A DNA stretch of 64,000 nt from Galaxea fascicularis (Eukaryota; Cnidaria; Anthozoa; Scleractinia; Euphylliidae). Position numbers and translations under genes: made by a program. The stretch lies in NCBI GenBank assembly GCA_948470475.1, contig OX419336.1, positions 31,270,915 to 31,334,914 on the forward strand, given 5' to 3'. Below are positions 23,888 to 38,100 of the stretch, one piece after another (position 1 is the first letter of the stretch; each line of letters opens with the position of its first letter). The notes beneath the pieces were generated by a model. The model saw only the letters and a program-made list of their open reading frames with translations, was not told where the DNA came from and did no database searches.

Positions 23888-25352
23888 TTTTTGAAAGTGC
23901 GAAGGTTGAAACATCGTGTTCCTCGTTTAAACTGTGCTTATGCCAAAGCACAAAAGTTGTAGGCGAGTAAAACGGAGGGAGTTTTAAATTTCGACTCTTA
24001 CGCGCGCGAACCAATCACGGAATCTCGCCGATCCATACAAGGGATCCCAAATACGCTAACAAATGTCTAGTTTTCCAAGCTTCTGGCTTTAACAGTTACC
24101 CAACTTCAACTTCCAAGTAAACGCGCTTCCCGTGCTGTAAAACTGAAAGCCAGTAATAAACAAAATTCATCAAACTTTTGGCCAGAGTTTACGCGACCAG
24201 TGGACCACGGCCATTGTCAATGAATCGATTACCTCAGTCCATCATAAATAAAAGCAAAACTGCATGAAAAGTAAATCGCTGCATATGGTTCGCCGCAAAA
24301 ACATTTAAGTGCACGTCCGTGCACAAATAAATTACTTAGTTCCTCAATAAATCACTCAAACGTCCACGGTAAAAGCCAGAAAAAATCTCGAAAGCACCAA
24401 AACCGCTGGCCTGCCCGCTCCTCACTGTAAAAGCCGTTCTACGGCAGGTATAACAATGCTTTCGACTCCAAGACAAGCAGCCAAGTCTAGAATTATTCTT
24501 CTTTTACGTTGTTATTAATTTCACTCGTAGAAGCGGTACCACAAGCGAAGAAATCCCTCCATTTTAGCGAGTATAACACGATCGCATTCATCACTCCGAG
24601 CTTGGACTTTTCCTTCAAACACGAGATACGGAGAAGAGCTCTGAGCAGTCACTTATTGAGAGATTGCGAGCAATCTCCGATGTTTGTTGAACGTTTTATA
24701 ATCAGACTACCACAGTCGCGTAATAACACTCTTCAAACCATGCAGTGCACTCATTTTTACCAAATTAGTTTACTTTGAAAGAATAGATCAGAGTAATCGA
24801 AATTATATTCGAAAATTCGTTATTAATTCTTGTGATCAATGATGATCTTCTTGTAACCTAACTGGCGATTTGCTTTTGGGCTCTAGAGGGGGGTGAGAGT
24901 ATTGTCGTGATCCGAAGCTGCCAAGACTGAAGGAACTTTGCAAATTTGGGTCAGCCTGTGAGCTTTTCCGGCTGCAAAAATTCTACCAAAACTGAAACAG
25001 AGAGACTAAAAAAGGCCTTATTCGTTTTTAGAATTGTACAGAAGAAATACTTATCATCTTGCGTAAACATTCATCCTAGAAAGTGACTGTTATAGGCTGG
25101 CTCGTTAGCAAGTTGCTATTTGGGGATTCAACCAGAGTTAGCAGAGAAAGGACTGAAAAGAAGAATATTTCGGTTTCCCTACTTTCCAATTAAAATATTT
25201 CTATTTTCAATTTTCCGTGGCACCCTCTCGTAAATAAAATTTTTATTGGGTGAAACGTCCTTAGTAGTTAATAATTCAATTATGTCGCTCTTTTGCAACC
25301 GTCCTCCAATTCGACAAACTCTTGTCGCAACCTGTCCACCCCAGGACATTCT

Positions 25353-25557
25353 GGCGTGCGTTTCTCGAAACTCCCGAAACTTTTCGGGCGCTTTCGGACG
25401 CCATAATTTCCTTGGTATCTTAAAAACGAAGACATTTCCAGGCATGAAAGTTTGCAACAAATTTGCCCTTTGGCATCTTGAAATCATAGTAAAAGATCAA
25501 CTTTTTAGAATAAGCGGATCGCAAAAAGGTTTTCGGGTGTTTTGAGAAACGGGCCCC
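25353..25557. repeat. Short inverted-repeat element (GGGCCCGTTTCTCGAAA family)
   Basis: The left end GCGTTTCTCGAAACTCCCGA is mirrored by GTTTTGAGAAACGGGCCCC. The interior shares AAAAGATCAACTTTTTAGAA and AAGCGGATC with the copy near 39120. Non-coding. Confidence 0.7.
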
Positions 25558-25781
25558 TGATCCGAATGTGCGATTTTCCCCCACGGACTCAAACCATCTA
25601 TCCATCTTGTTTTGAATCGATTTTTAGACGTACAACCTCTTGTTTAATTGCCACGCCCCTACAGCATATCTCATTGACGACTCGAGGTTCAGCTTTTCTA
25701 ATCCGATCTCGTACGGTGATCATCTTTTGACTGCTCGGTGTAGGGACAACGGGCGTTTTTGATCTGTTGATAGATGTGTTA

Positions 25782-25782
<1 letters not shown>

Positions 25783-25812
<30 letters not shown>
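25783..25812. repeat. (ATC)n microsatellite
   Basis: About ten tandem ATC triplets; they create a spurious methionine run on the minus strand. No gene. Confidence 0.9.
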
Positions 25813-25813
<1 letters not shown>

Positions 25814-26437
25814 TGTTATTTATCGGCTTTATTTTTGCGCGGAAAGCCGGACCTCGCGGAAGTCTGTGTGGTAGGCGACGGGATTACTGAATGGGGCGGA
25901 AGCCAGGTACTGTCCCGCGTGCGACCTCCCTACCTTGTGCCTCATTTTCTCCACGGCCTCCAAGTTCCGATATTGCCCCATTTGTCATAACTTATCAACT
26001 GCCGAACCCTGGGTTTATTCGCTATGAAGAGATTACTGGAAAATTTATTTCAAATAGTTATTAGGAGAAAGTCATCTGAGATGCCACTGCCATCGCCCGC
26101 CCCGCAGGAGAGGGCGACTGGGACACTAAAATAGTACGCGCCTATTTTTGCAGAACTCTTCATCTTAGGTATTCTTGAGAGGAGGTAAGGTAAAGCGACG
26201 ACGTTCTATGATCTCTTTGGACAAACGAGAAGAATCTTCTGTGACCCAGTGGCGCTTTCCACTTATGTGGAAAAACCGATAATAATTTTCCGACAAATGG
26301 AACAGTACAGGTTTTTCTCTGTTTGGAAGCAACAAACTGCCCCTGTTTTCTTCGCGCTCGTGTCTCGCGCATCGCTCTTTATGTCTCGTGCTTCCCGCTC
26401 GGCGTCTCGTGCTTCCCGCTCGGCTAAATAAACGCCT

Positions 26438-26655
26438 GGGCCCGGTTGTTCGAAAGCCGATTAACGCTTATCCAAGATTAAAAGTTAATCAAGGAGGTTA
26501 CTTCTCTGTCCCCAAACGTTGTTCAATTCTGATATTCTGCAACATTTTAGATTAGGGGAAGGCAATCCTGAAAAACAAAAAGCAGCTGAAACGACTTTCA
26601 TCCAAAAGTTAAAAACTGCAACCAATGTTTACGCTAATCCTGGATTAGGCAGGCT
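26438..26655. repeat. MITE copy with degraded right end
   Basis: Begins GGGCCCGGTTGTTCGAAAGC and then CGATTAACGCTTATCC; the right side keeps the inverse TTACGCTAATCCTGGATTA but not the outer terminal repeat. The CGCTAATCC-type subterminal repeat marks a non-autonomous DNA transposon. Non-coding. Confidence 0.6.
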
Positions 26656-27255
26656 ACCCTTCTTTATGAAAGAGCATCGTTCTGGTGTGATGAGGCAAAT
26701 GTTTTAGTGATAATTCGATCTGGTCATTTCCGTAAAAGCGAGAAAATAGGAATACATCTGAAGGTATTACTTTTTAGTTTCCGAAAAATTTCCAGTAGAA
26801 AGGACTGCATGTTCCATTTGCTGTCGCAATCGGGAACAATCGGCATTTTCCATTCACTTCAGGTGCTTGTGGCTGGATGTCAGTGAGATGACATTTGTAA
26901 ATTACTTTCACGTACAAGCCTGCCTATTCATGAAGAACATAAAAAAAGTGTACTACTGATGACAAGAATTTGAATTAAAAAATAAAAGTCAGATCGGGCG
27001 GGAGTGGATTTCTGCTTGCCGTTAGATACACTGACATTTGTGCGACATTTGTACTGAATGACTTTTTTAATGTAAAACTTTTTTGCTACTTCCTTTCTAT
27101 CGTCAAGTGAGGTACTAGTTATTCCTATTTGAAGATATTCTGACGAGCACATTTGGTACGTTTAAATTATAACGTCACATGCCTCAGCTTTTATGGTATG
27201 TCCTAGCAGAGTCTGGTAAAGAGCGCATAATTTTAGAGGGAATGTTATTTCCACG

Positions 27256-27610
27256 TTAGCAGCGGCGACAGCAACGGCAACGAAAAGGTCATTTCAAAAT
27301 ATTACTTCTTGTTTTTCTAACTCTTTTTCCATTATTGCAATTTGTTAAACATGCAAAATGCTGAGGAACTGTCCAGGGTCTACATTTCCATGAAGGGCGT
27401 TAAAGTAAGAAATAAGAAACAAAAATTCACGGTCATGTGCTCACGTTCTCGAGAAAACCTAAAATGTGGTTATTTCAGGTTGCCGTGTTTTAGAGGACGG
27501 CAAAGTAATGCACAAAACTGTAAAACGCATGTGTACTCGAGCGCTTGTTTTTGCTCATTAAGCCTATTGTTTTGTGGCGTTCTCGTTGCCGTTGTCTTCC
27601 TCGTTGCTAA
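27256..27610. repeat. Inverted-repeat element with AACGGCAACG arms
   Basis: The left end TTAGCAGCGGCGACAGCAAC is the imperfect inverse of the right end, both containing CAACGGCAACG. About 355 bp, with no coding frame that can be recognised. Confidence 0.6.
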
Positions 27611-28831
27611 AGTTCTCCAATCATCTGTGACTTGAGCTAATACTCCCTTGGCCAGCCTAATCAATCACGGACGCCTCTTTTCTTCATATTATACCATATA
27701 TGTTATGGAAGCTTTGTTAGTAATATAGAACGCTACTCAAATGGATAAAGCAAGAAGAGGCTACCGGCTAAACCTGTCAGTTTCCGTAATCAGTAGAAGG
27801 CATCCTCAAAAAGGAACAGACAATGCCTCACAGACAGGAGACAAAATTGTCACTGCCACTTTCCTTCAGAACTTCCTGGAAAGTATGCGTTAAGACTGAA
27901 CAATAGTGAGGCGATTGTTAACAATTTCATGTAGCACAAACGAAAGCAAAGTTTAGACAACGGCGAATTTTACAACAAAGGCATTCTACAAATATAACAA
28001 AAAATTAGCCAAAAACTCATTCAGAGAATTATATAAAGGAAAAATTTAGCCGTAAATTAACGGCTAAATTTTTCACATAATATACTGACCAAAGATTTCA
28101 AATTTTTCACTTATATATATTCCCCAACGAAAGCCGTAAAGGTATATGCCCTTAAATATTTTTGACAATTGGGTGTTGGTATCAGTTTCTAAGAAAGTAA
28201 CTTTATTTACCCACATAACACATGAGCGAAAGCTCGTTAGAATGCAAATGTACCGAAGACCAGCGGCACTGGGGGGTTGCTACGTCCCTAGTGGTTTGTT
28301 AACGTCCCATAGAATCAACTTTAACACGCGTAGGTTTTGGCCAAGTGATATCCGAGATTGGATGCACCAGGAAATTGTCGCCAACAACGCAGAGACAAAT
28401 AAGAAATCAAGACTTAATTATGTTTTTTTTGTACGTATCTGGATGGAGATGTTAGTAAATTAGCACTTTTTTGCAAGGGTGGTATTTTACTCGGGGGACT
28501 CTTCATGAAGTTAGCCGTAGTCTGAAGACTACCGTTTGCTTTTCAGTTGTTTATTTAGTCTTTTAAATGCACTTTGAATAGCCACCACGTTGTTGCCGAG
28601 CAGTGTGGAACTTATTCGAAGGCTGCATTCGGTGATTCTCGACTACCCACAACTACCCTATTAATCTGTGGCACTTTTTGGAGTAAGCAACTGTTATTGG
28701 GACTACGCACCCCTCCCTAATGACACCCGATTAATCCCTCAGTCATGACTCATTGAATGTTGTTCGAGTGGCATAATCTCCAACTTAAATTGGTGGAATG
28801 ATAACCAGCAACAGAAAGAGGACCTTTGCAG

Positions 28832-28854
28832 TTTATTGCAGCTTGCTCTTTATT
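28832..28854 (-). promoter_or_regulatory. Two prosaposin polyadenylation signals (AATAAA)
   Basis: On the minus strand AATAAA occurs at 28849-28854 and 28832-28837, about 280-300 bp past the prosaposin stop codon. A pair of canonical signals at this distance is plausible for the transcript end. Confidence 0.5.
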
Positions 28855-29132
28855 GAAAACCACATAATATCAAAATCCTTAATGTCACAAATAAGTGTTG
28901 TACCTGTTTTTAGATCTTTTTAGTTTGAATGCTTATCTCTTCTTTTTTTAATAAAAAAAGAATACAGAACTTAAACAAATGAATTAGTTGTACTACCTGT
29001 AAGCCAAAGTAAAAAAAAACAAACAAACAAACAAAAACACACTCACACAAAAGTGTCTGTTACTACTATGTAGCAGTTCACCACAAAACATAAAAATCTA
29101 AAAGAGGGCTTTTTGCCATGGTGATCAAGGAC

Positions 29133-32100
29133 TTAATTCCTCACACGATTTGCGCAATGTTTCACAGCCTGCAAGAAAAATAATTGAAGACAAAAACATT
29201 GGTTGTATAGTATAATAAAGAAAGTAAATAAGAATCACTAAGTCTACAGGTATGGCATCCTCACCACCTGGTGTTTGACTGGTGTTTCAAAAAACGTGCA
29301 TCCCACAGAAATTTAGTTAAACTCTGTGGTTTCTGCAATCCCACAATCTCTATAATTATTATCAGCATGTATTTTGGAGAAAGGCAAAGAAAACCTTTGA
29401 TCCAGTCTTAAATAATTTACTTTTTGCTGCCAACACTCTGGCTATGCAAACCGTACAAAGGAGTGGAGACGAGATCAGAAGACTTCAGTTTACCACCAAT
29501 CACAAACTGTCCAGGCAGTGAGACCTTAAGACAACCTTTTGTAAAGAAAGATTTCTTATTTGAGACAGTAAGGAGCTCAACACAGATGCTGGATATAGCT
29601 AATGTTGGGTCTTCTAGACTGCTACCAGTCCCTTCAAAGTTAGTTGAGCCACCTGCTTATGTAAATGATGTGTACCTGTAGAGAATTTGCCTCACTTTTC
29701 TTCATACATGTATCGGTGTGAGTTAATCAGCTCCATAAAAAAAACAAGGGAACTTTAAGTAATCTGAGCACTTGCAAACTGTTCTTTTTTAATCAATCGC
29801 CTTCTGTCCAAACGTTTTCCACCCAAAAATGATTTTTCATCCAATGCCGGTGCAATTATTAAGAAAACACTCATACGATTGGTATCATGGTTGGCCTTGC
29901 TTGACTTAAGAAAACCCCCAAACATCCTCAAATATTGCTGCAGGCGGTCTTATTGCATACTTACATTGCACTTGATAGCATTTTCCTCACTTGCACACCA
30001 GAAGGATGCACCCAGGAAGCAAAGGTCACCTTGTTTTTTCAAAACACCTGCATCACAGAGACCAATTTCCTGGGAGAAAAATGAAGGAAAATATACACAT
30101 GTTTGGGATGTAGTGAATCAAGATTTTCACACTGTGCTGTTTTAATATCTTCTCATTCAACATAACATGGGGGTGGTTAGTTCTCAATCTTTAATATACA
30201 GTATCTTACATTTCTGTAGCTTTTTAATATACAGTCGAACCTCGATTATTCGGACCTCGATTATCCGGACTATTTGATTATCCGGACTTTTTTCTCTGGT
30301 ACCAATTTTTTCATGAATATTAATTAGTTGGGATCTTGAAAACTCAAAGTCGCAAAAAGCCCAATAATCCTTTCAAAAGACTTTTGAAACTGCGTATTAT
30401 CCTGTGTGCTTTTCAAAATTTACGAGTGCAACAAGACAAAGAAATACTCTAATGCATTCATCTGATATATACATACAGGCTGTGTAGGTTTCAGAATTAA
30501 AATGTTTTCTTTGCTGTATACCTTTTTTTACATGTCTATCTCAGTAATATTCATATTTTCGATTATCCGGACTCTCGATTATCTGGACTATTTACCGAGG
30601 TCCTGACGAGTCCGGATAATCGAGGTTCGACTGTACTAGGTGACATATATCTGCTTTTAAATGGGGTCTTGAGACTCCTTTGCAGATTATCCTTATGACT
30701 TTTCCTGTATTCCCTTTTTCTTTCTTCATTTGTTCTACTTTTGGTCATTAGATTGTGATAAATAAACATTACATTAAATGTCTAACAAACAACACTTGAG
30801 AGCTGTGCTCTTGAGGCCTGATCTAACTGTAAACTACAACTGGATAATAAGCCCAGGTAAAAACAGTACCTGACACAAAGTATGTGGATCAGAGTCAGCA
30901 ATCAAATCCAGAATAACTGGACCATATTCTTCCACAATTGCACTGCACTAATACAAAAACAAAAAAAGTATTCTGTTAGTGTAAAGATGGCCACCACCCA
31001 AGTTTGAGCATTTCTTTTTAAGCCCAATAATAATTATTCTAAGAAAGCTGCGAGGTGGAAATAGTGCTAAGTGCTATTATTCATGAATATGATGCCAAAT
31101 CCACTTTACCTGTGATGCAATCTGAGAGGGCAGGTAATTGCAAACCTGTTCCAGGACACTTAAAATCTCTTGCTGGATGAAACAAAGATAACAGCACATT
31201 ATGATAGAACTCCAAAGCCTATTTTCAACCAACCAAAAAATTGTAAATAATTATTACCTCCATCTAGATTTCAAAAACAAAAATTCCAGAAAGAGCTCCA
31301 CTTGGTAGCCCTTGTTGTCCTTTTTAAGGACTCAACATTGTTGACTTACTGTGCAAATCCAAAAGCCATGAACACTTTGATTTGATTTCGACATTTCCCA
31401 TTGTGCAGCAACCAATCAGAAGTGACACAAAACCACAACCTAATAACCGTTTTTGTTTACTGTTTAGTTCTCTCATGCATGAATGGCTTTTTACTTGAAA
31501 CAAAATAACATTCCATAAATATTCCTAGCGTTCATGGTTTTCGGATTTTTACAGTAATTTTATTGACATAATGAAGTTGGCGAAACTTCAGGCTCATTGA
31601 AGATTACATGTACCAATGACAAGCAAACAATTACACATGCTTTTGGTATTGAGAGGGTTACTATGCTTATCAGTTTAGTTTGGACTGATAGAAGTTTGCC
31701 ACCCAAGTTTTGCAGTTGAAACCACGTTGTTGTCAAGGGGAACACAAATAGTATCCAATTTGGCAAATTTTCGGGTCAGAAATGACATGAAACCACAAAC
31801 TAATTACAGTTACTTTTTGCGATTTAGTTTTCTCTCGTGTGCTTGGCTTTTTACATCACACACTATAACATGTCATATATATTTGTAGTTTGCACGGTTT
31901 CCAGATTTTCACAGCAACATGACAGCCTGAAAAGTTGCCAATTGATACTATTTGTTTACACTTGACAACAACGTGGTTTCAACGGCAAAACATGGGTGGC
32001 AAACTTCTATATCAGTCCATACTGAACTGATAATCGTAGTAATGATAAAAAAGTGATATTGTGTTTGTGCATTTACTGCATGAGCACGTAAAAGGCAACT

Positions 32101-35100
32101 TTTGTACCAAACTACTAAGTAATAGTACATGTACTTTGTGTTTATAGCCAGTCCAAGATTTAAAGCAACAAAATAAGTGAGATCCTGTTCTTTTAAGCAT
32201 AATAGTCAACAACAAATAGCTTGTGCACTGCATTACCATAACCAGAATCATTCACATAGCCTCTAACAACAACTTGTAATGTCTTTGGGAGAACAACAAC
32301 ACTGATTACAGCTGCACAACAACTAATGAAATTACAAGTCAAAATAATGCAGAAAATGATGGTTACCTTGGTGGCATTGTCAGAAAGTAGGTTTTTCACA
32401 TATGTCATAACAGTTTCACAAATTTCACAGGTTTCGTTGCTTCCAACAACAAGAGTCACTGGCTTCTCCATGGCTACAAAATGGATTTAAAAAGATGGAT
32501 CATTTAAAGGGAACATGGGTGTTTATCAAAACTGCTTTTCTTTAATGTTTGTAAAATTTACTGTGCTACAGTAAATTAAGCCTACAGCCACACTTTGTGA
32601 TTCCATGTTTCACTACCAATGACTTCATCCAGGAGACCAACTTCATTTGTGCAAAAAAGTGATTATGACCAAGGGGTTTAGATCCCTAAAACTCAGCCAA
32701 CAAAAAAACTGGGCAAGGCTGTACTCTAAGAAAAGTGTCGCGCTGGCGTTAAGGTCTAATTGTAGAGAGTCCGTAGAAATAGGCGCAAGGAAAGGAACCA
32801 AACAAATCACTGTTCCAAAAAACAGAAGTATATTGCCATGTGCGATTACCTTCGACAGTCCTTACAACTTAGTCACTTTAGTATACAATTACAAAGGCAT
32901 TGCACAACAATAACAGCGTGACGGAAATGCGTGATATACTATTAAAACAAAGATCAATAGAACTAAAAGGTTCAAAGTACACGAAATGTCTATTCGACAA
33001 AAAGTAGTCAGGAGCCCATAACCTTTAAACCCTTGTGCAGGGTGCCCAGCATATAAGTTTGGTGCAAAAACCAATATTTCCTGATCTCCATAGACAAAAC
33101 TACATGTAAGGCCAGGGGCAACCAGGGTCTGCAAGAGCAGAGCCCTGATGGAGGGCAGGTATTTAAGCCTGTACATCTAAATTATGCACCTGAAAGTATC
33201 ACAAGGTCCTTCTGTCCACAATAACTACATGCAAAGGCTAAAATAAATTGTACTCTGTAAACAAGTCACTTTTTCCATTAATTTCCATACCCTTGCGATG
33301 CTCCTCAGAAGCACAAAGTCCGAGATTTGTGCAAACAACGGAAGGATCCAGTTCTGCATCAAGGATCGCAAGAATGGCAGGTGTATATTGTTTCACAAAT
33401 TGGTCACACTAAGGAAAATAAAAGAAACGGGAATCCCATTGGTTTCATTTACGTTGTGAGAAATGGTATAAAGTTCATGATTCATTTTAAACCTACAAGG
33501 GCTTTGTTGGTAGAATACATAGCACCCTTCAGGAGACTACAAAGTCACACAAGTGCAAGCTCGGAAAGAAGACAATATAATTCCTTGATTATACAGTACC
33601 CGACTTTCTACTGTTGGAGGCAACAGACTGCACAACTTCTCCAGAGCATTCTCAATGTCTTCCTATAGCAGAAAATGTAACAAAAACTGCATGTTACACA
33701 TTGTTTTGATTAAGTATTGGTTAGGATCATATTTATGTCCTTTCAGTGTCCAGCGCCAGGATTGATCCCTGTACAGCGTTACTTTTGTCTTCAATAGTTC
33801 AACTGGCATGCCAGACAACCTGCATTATGCATGCACTTTGATTGGTTCTTACTTATGTTGTATTAGAGGACAGACACACAGATGACATCATCTCTTCAAA
33901 GTTTTACCTTATTCTCTTATCTTTAAATGGCAGAATGTTTTGAAATGTTAGGACATTAATTTTACAGTTGATCTACGTCAAGTGTGACCAATTTTTCATA
34001 AATTTCAAACAAAGAAACGATATACTGTTTCCTTTTTTGGACATTTGAAAGTGTTTCTGAAGATTTGTGTTATGGCAAATATTTGAAATTTTCTGTTGAG
34101 GAATTGAAATGTTTAGACCTATTAAAGTAAATAACTTTGGTTGGGAGTACAGATCTGGCAGACCACTGAACAAAGCATTCTCATCCCCAGAGGTCTCCAG
34201 GGGACGAGAATGCCTTTAGTCAGGGAGGAAAGCAAACATCAAAACTTACAGACGAAGTTTTAAAATTGGATTGAACTATTCAAGCTAATGAAACCCAGCA
34301 TGTTCGTATGGGAAATTCGTGTAATATTATTGTTTGATGACATTTGTGATTAGTGAAGTGCACCGGCTTGAGCAATGTCTGGCTCCATGATGTTCATTGG
34401 TCATGTTCAAACGATTGATGTCTCCCCTGTGACAACAACAAAAGAACTTGTCTCCAGCAATCTCTCTTCCAAAAAATTGTTCAGTTACCAAAAGTCATAC
34501 TGGACAGGCATGATCGCTTTTGTTACAAGAACAAAAAATGCAACAAAAATCTAACTTAAATGTGAAAATGCTAACTGAAAAGTCACAGTTAGAAGAGCAG
34601 CATTGTTCTTGCCAAGAGGAGGCAATCACTTGACTTACATATAATTTATACATACTTTCATAGCTTAACATGTTCATGTGTAGTTGAACTTTATTGACAC
34701 TTGGCACAATGGGGTGATTGGTATATACATGTACACGAATAACAAGTTTTCTGTTCCTTTATTGAAGTAAAATTACTGCTTTGATTGATACCCACCTGGG
34801 TTGAATTTTTATTCAGCACGGCTTTAAGTTCATTCATGACAAATTCACAAAGAACACATTCTGGGGAAGCACTGTAAGGCTTGGATTTGAGGATAGCTGG
34901 TTTTGAAGTAGCAAACTGTTTCTTCAAAGGCAGTGGCCTCAAGATCAACTTGGCAGCTACTTTGTTCTTTTCCTTGGAGTTGCAAAGTCCGAGATTAGTG
35001 CATACTTGCTGAGGATTGGACTGAAAACATGCACAGGCAAGTTAGAATTTCAGGTTTGGTAATTTCAGTAAGGTCAGCTGTGAGATAGTGAAAGCTGGTC

Positions 35101-38100
35101 CGGTCCTAGCCACAAACGATTTTTAAAAGAGGGTTGTCATTTGACAGCATTTTAAAATGTAAGAAAAAATATCAAACACATTCACCCCTTCCCTCTAAGA
35201 AGCTGCAAGCTAATCTATTTGCAAGGCAGTTAAAAAATGGAGAAAATGTCCCAAAACATTGAAATTTGAGCTGTTTTATTCAACCAGAAGTGCAAAATGT
35301 GATCAATGAACTGATGCAAAAGGCCATGAAAAACAATCAGAAATATCAGTTCTTCTAATGCTGAATGGTGCTACCTCTGTCTTGTTTTACAAGTTGCTTT
35401 TGGCACATTATATTTCTCCACTGTAGAAGCCAGTGTGGCAAGTTCCTTTAGGGCAGGAAAGGCTCAGGGGTTGTTAAATGGATCCTCAGGTAGGATCTGG
35501 CTAGAATCATCATGTTATATATACATGTACATTATATTAGGCAGCTTAAAACAACTTCTGAGAATCAACCAAAAAGATTCTGCATCAGCAGCTTATAAGT
35601 TAAGGAATGAATGGCTGACTGCTGCTGGCTAAAAATTTTAAAAGCAGGTTTTCATAAGACAGGTTGACTGTTGACAAGCTGGAAATGACTATGGATAAAC
35701 AAACTGATACTAAGGAAAAGAAAGTACTTGCCATTAATTCAATAAGACTGCTCATGATAACTGGTTCATACTGATCGACAAGGGATTTGCACTATAAAAC
35801 AACAGCAAAAAGAGAAAGTCAAACGGTTATGGTGGCTTTATTATCATGAGATCAATATAACCTTCACCATGAAATTACAGCTTTTTCAACAAAATGAAAA
35901 AATAAATGAGAAAGGCTAGTTTCATTCAAATGCACCTTTTCTTTTGGTTAAAAAACTATTCAAACATGCAGTTCCAGGAAAATTTTCCATACCCCCCCCC
36001 CAATAGAGGGTCAAAAGAAATTCCAAGGGGGAGGGGGTGGCAAAAGAAGAGAATAACCAGAACTAAATTGGAATTTCTGGAGGGGTAGGTGTGGAACAAA
36101 CCAAAAAAAAAAAACTGTTTACTTTCTGGAACCACACAATGTAAAAATCCCCAATCTGGACTGGGAAAAAATGCCAGTGGAGCAAGTGTTAATTAAGTAA
36201 CACATATTAAATGAATTCATATCAAAGCCCTCTTCTACATGTACATCTAGGTAGTCCTGAACTCCTCATGGATACAGTAAAGGAGAAATTTTATACTGTG
36301 TCAAAAGTAATCCATACTTGGTTTAGTCTTGTTTTAATTCACTCTCTGATTGGTTGATAAAAGTCACTCCTATTTCTATAATTACTTACAAGCTTTGGGC
36401 ATAAATATAAAAATTTATGTATGTTACGCACTGTCAATTACCATTTGAGAAAATTCTCCAATCTCATTACAGACACCCTCTAACAAAGAAGTGACCTCAG
36501 CCTGTTAAAAGTCAAAGTAACAACATTAACAAATTGTACTGTACTAAGAAGTTATGACATTTTCAGTGTATTTCCTTTTCAAAACTGCAGTTTCCTTAGA
36601 AGGAAGAGAGTCTGGTTTGGGAGAAAAGCAATAATTAATAACTAAATACTGCTGTACATTACAATACATGTCTCTTACCTGGGTTGAATTCATTGACAAG
36701 AAATCTTTGAGTTTAGGCAACACCTGTTCGCAAATCTCACAAGCAACCTATGTGATTTAATAAATCCCCAAGTTAGAAGATTGTTCCTTGTACATTATGG
36801 GCTTCACATGTACAGAAGAAGGCCAAAGAAAGCATCACAGTTTAGTGCAATGACATGAAGAATATGAAATTACAGGTCAAATGAAGAACTGCAAATAAGA
36901 AGTCCTTCTGAAATCTTTGGTTGAGTCACTGTATCAGGTTGAGTACCATACGAATTCTGAACAAGGTCATACGCGGAGAATGGGTTATTCTAAAACTTTT
37001 TTCTGCAAGGCTGAGAAACTCTGAATTGAGGCACTGATATGGCAATGCACAAAATTCAGAATTATGAGATCCATAAGATTTGACTAACGTTGTGTAAGAT
37101 GCTTACTTTTCAAGGGGAAAATTTGTCTTCCCTAGGTATATGTGCATTCCTGTACCTATGGATAATATAACTATCATTCTTCATTACACTGCAAAACATA
37201 ACTAATTGAAGATCACCTCATCTTTCACAGCCCAGACTTTGGTGCGACAATGTTCCACTGCATTGCACTCTACAGCTTGCTTGTGGCTCTCACACCAGTA
37301 AGAAGGTCCCCAAGAACACTTGGATTGTCCCAATGGGGACCTTGCACTGACTGTAAGAGGAACATCCAGTACGTATACACTGTTAATATGGAACTATTGG
37401 CTGATGCACGGCTCATATTAACATTTTAAGATCTGCTTGTGTAAGGCCCAGAGTTCAAACATTGAACTTTACATATGCCGAATCTAATGCAAATGAGGGA
37501 AAACAATAGATTTTTCTCATTTGCATTAGATTTGGCACATGTAAAGTTTGACGTTTGAACCGGGCCTAACAAGCACAATGGTAGCTGGGCAACCAATGTT
37601 TTTCTTCATTCAAGCTACAACCAACTTACTAACAGAAAAGAAGAGGAGTTTCATGTTTTGTCAAAAAAACCCTTGATGACAATTTATGAACTGAAACAAG
37701 AATGGACAAATTTCATAAAACAATAACCATGGGATTGGTAGGCTTTAACCTGGATTAGGCATACAGCACATGTACATGTTGTAAAAAATGTGATAAAGTA
37801 TAACTAATACAAATGACAGAGAGCCACACAAGCCCACTACTCTTTAGAATACAGTAAAAAATAATGTGGGGAGCTGAGATCATGCTGTATAGTTCCCAAC
37901 ACCTGTCTCTACGTGTCAGTTTCTAACCCATTATTGCCCTGACATATGGATAAAACTGGTCCATAGTGCAGTGAATAATAAAATTATTTATGAGTGGCCT
38001 TCATCCTCCAAAACGCCTTCCAAATCTTAGTTTTAGCACGTTTATGTGGCCTTTTATATTTAATTACGATTGTTTCTAGAAGGAAGCAAGGCATTTGGGA

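Larger units (their letters stand above)
23888..29132. other. Spacer between ARID2 and prosaposin, repeats only
   Basis: Contains the ARID2 promoter and 5' UTR (near 23888) and the prosaposin 3' UTR (near 29132). No exon of a recognisable family was found. Repeats at 25353-25557, 25783-25812, 26438-26655 and 27256-27610 are listed separately. A 30-bp near-perfect hairpin built on AAATTTAGCCG lies near 28045. Confidence 0.6.

Noticed and set aside
25598..25813. Frame beginning with a run of methionines
   Set aside because: Created by the (ATC)n microsatellite read on the minus strand.
28146..28463. 105-codon plus frame in the spacer
   Set aside because: No recognised motif; part of it (about 28285-28330) resembles a reversed SINE block, so it is probably repeat-derived.
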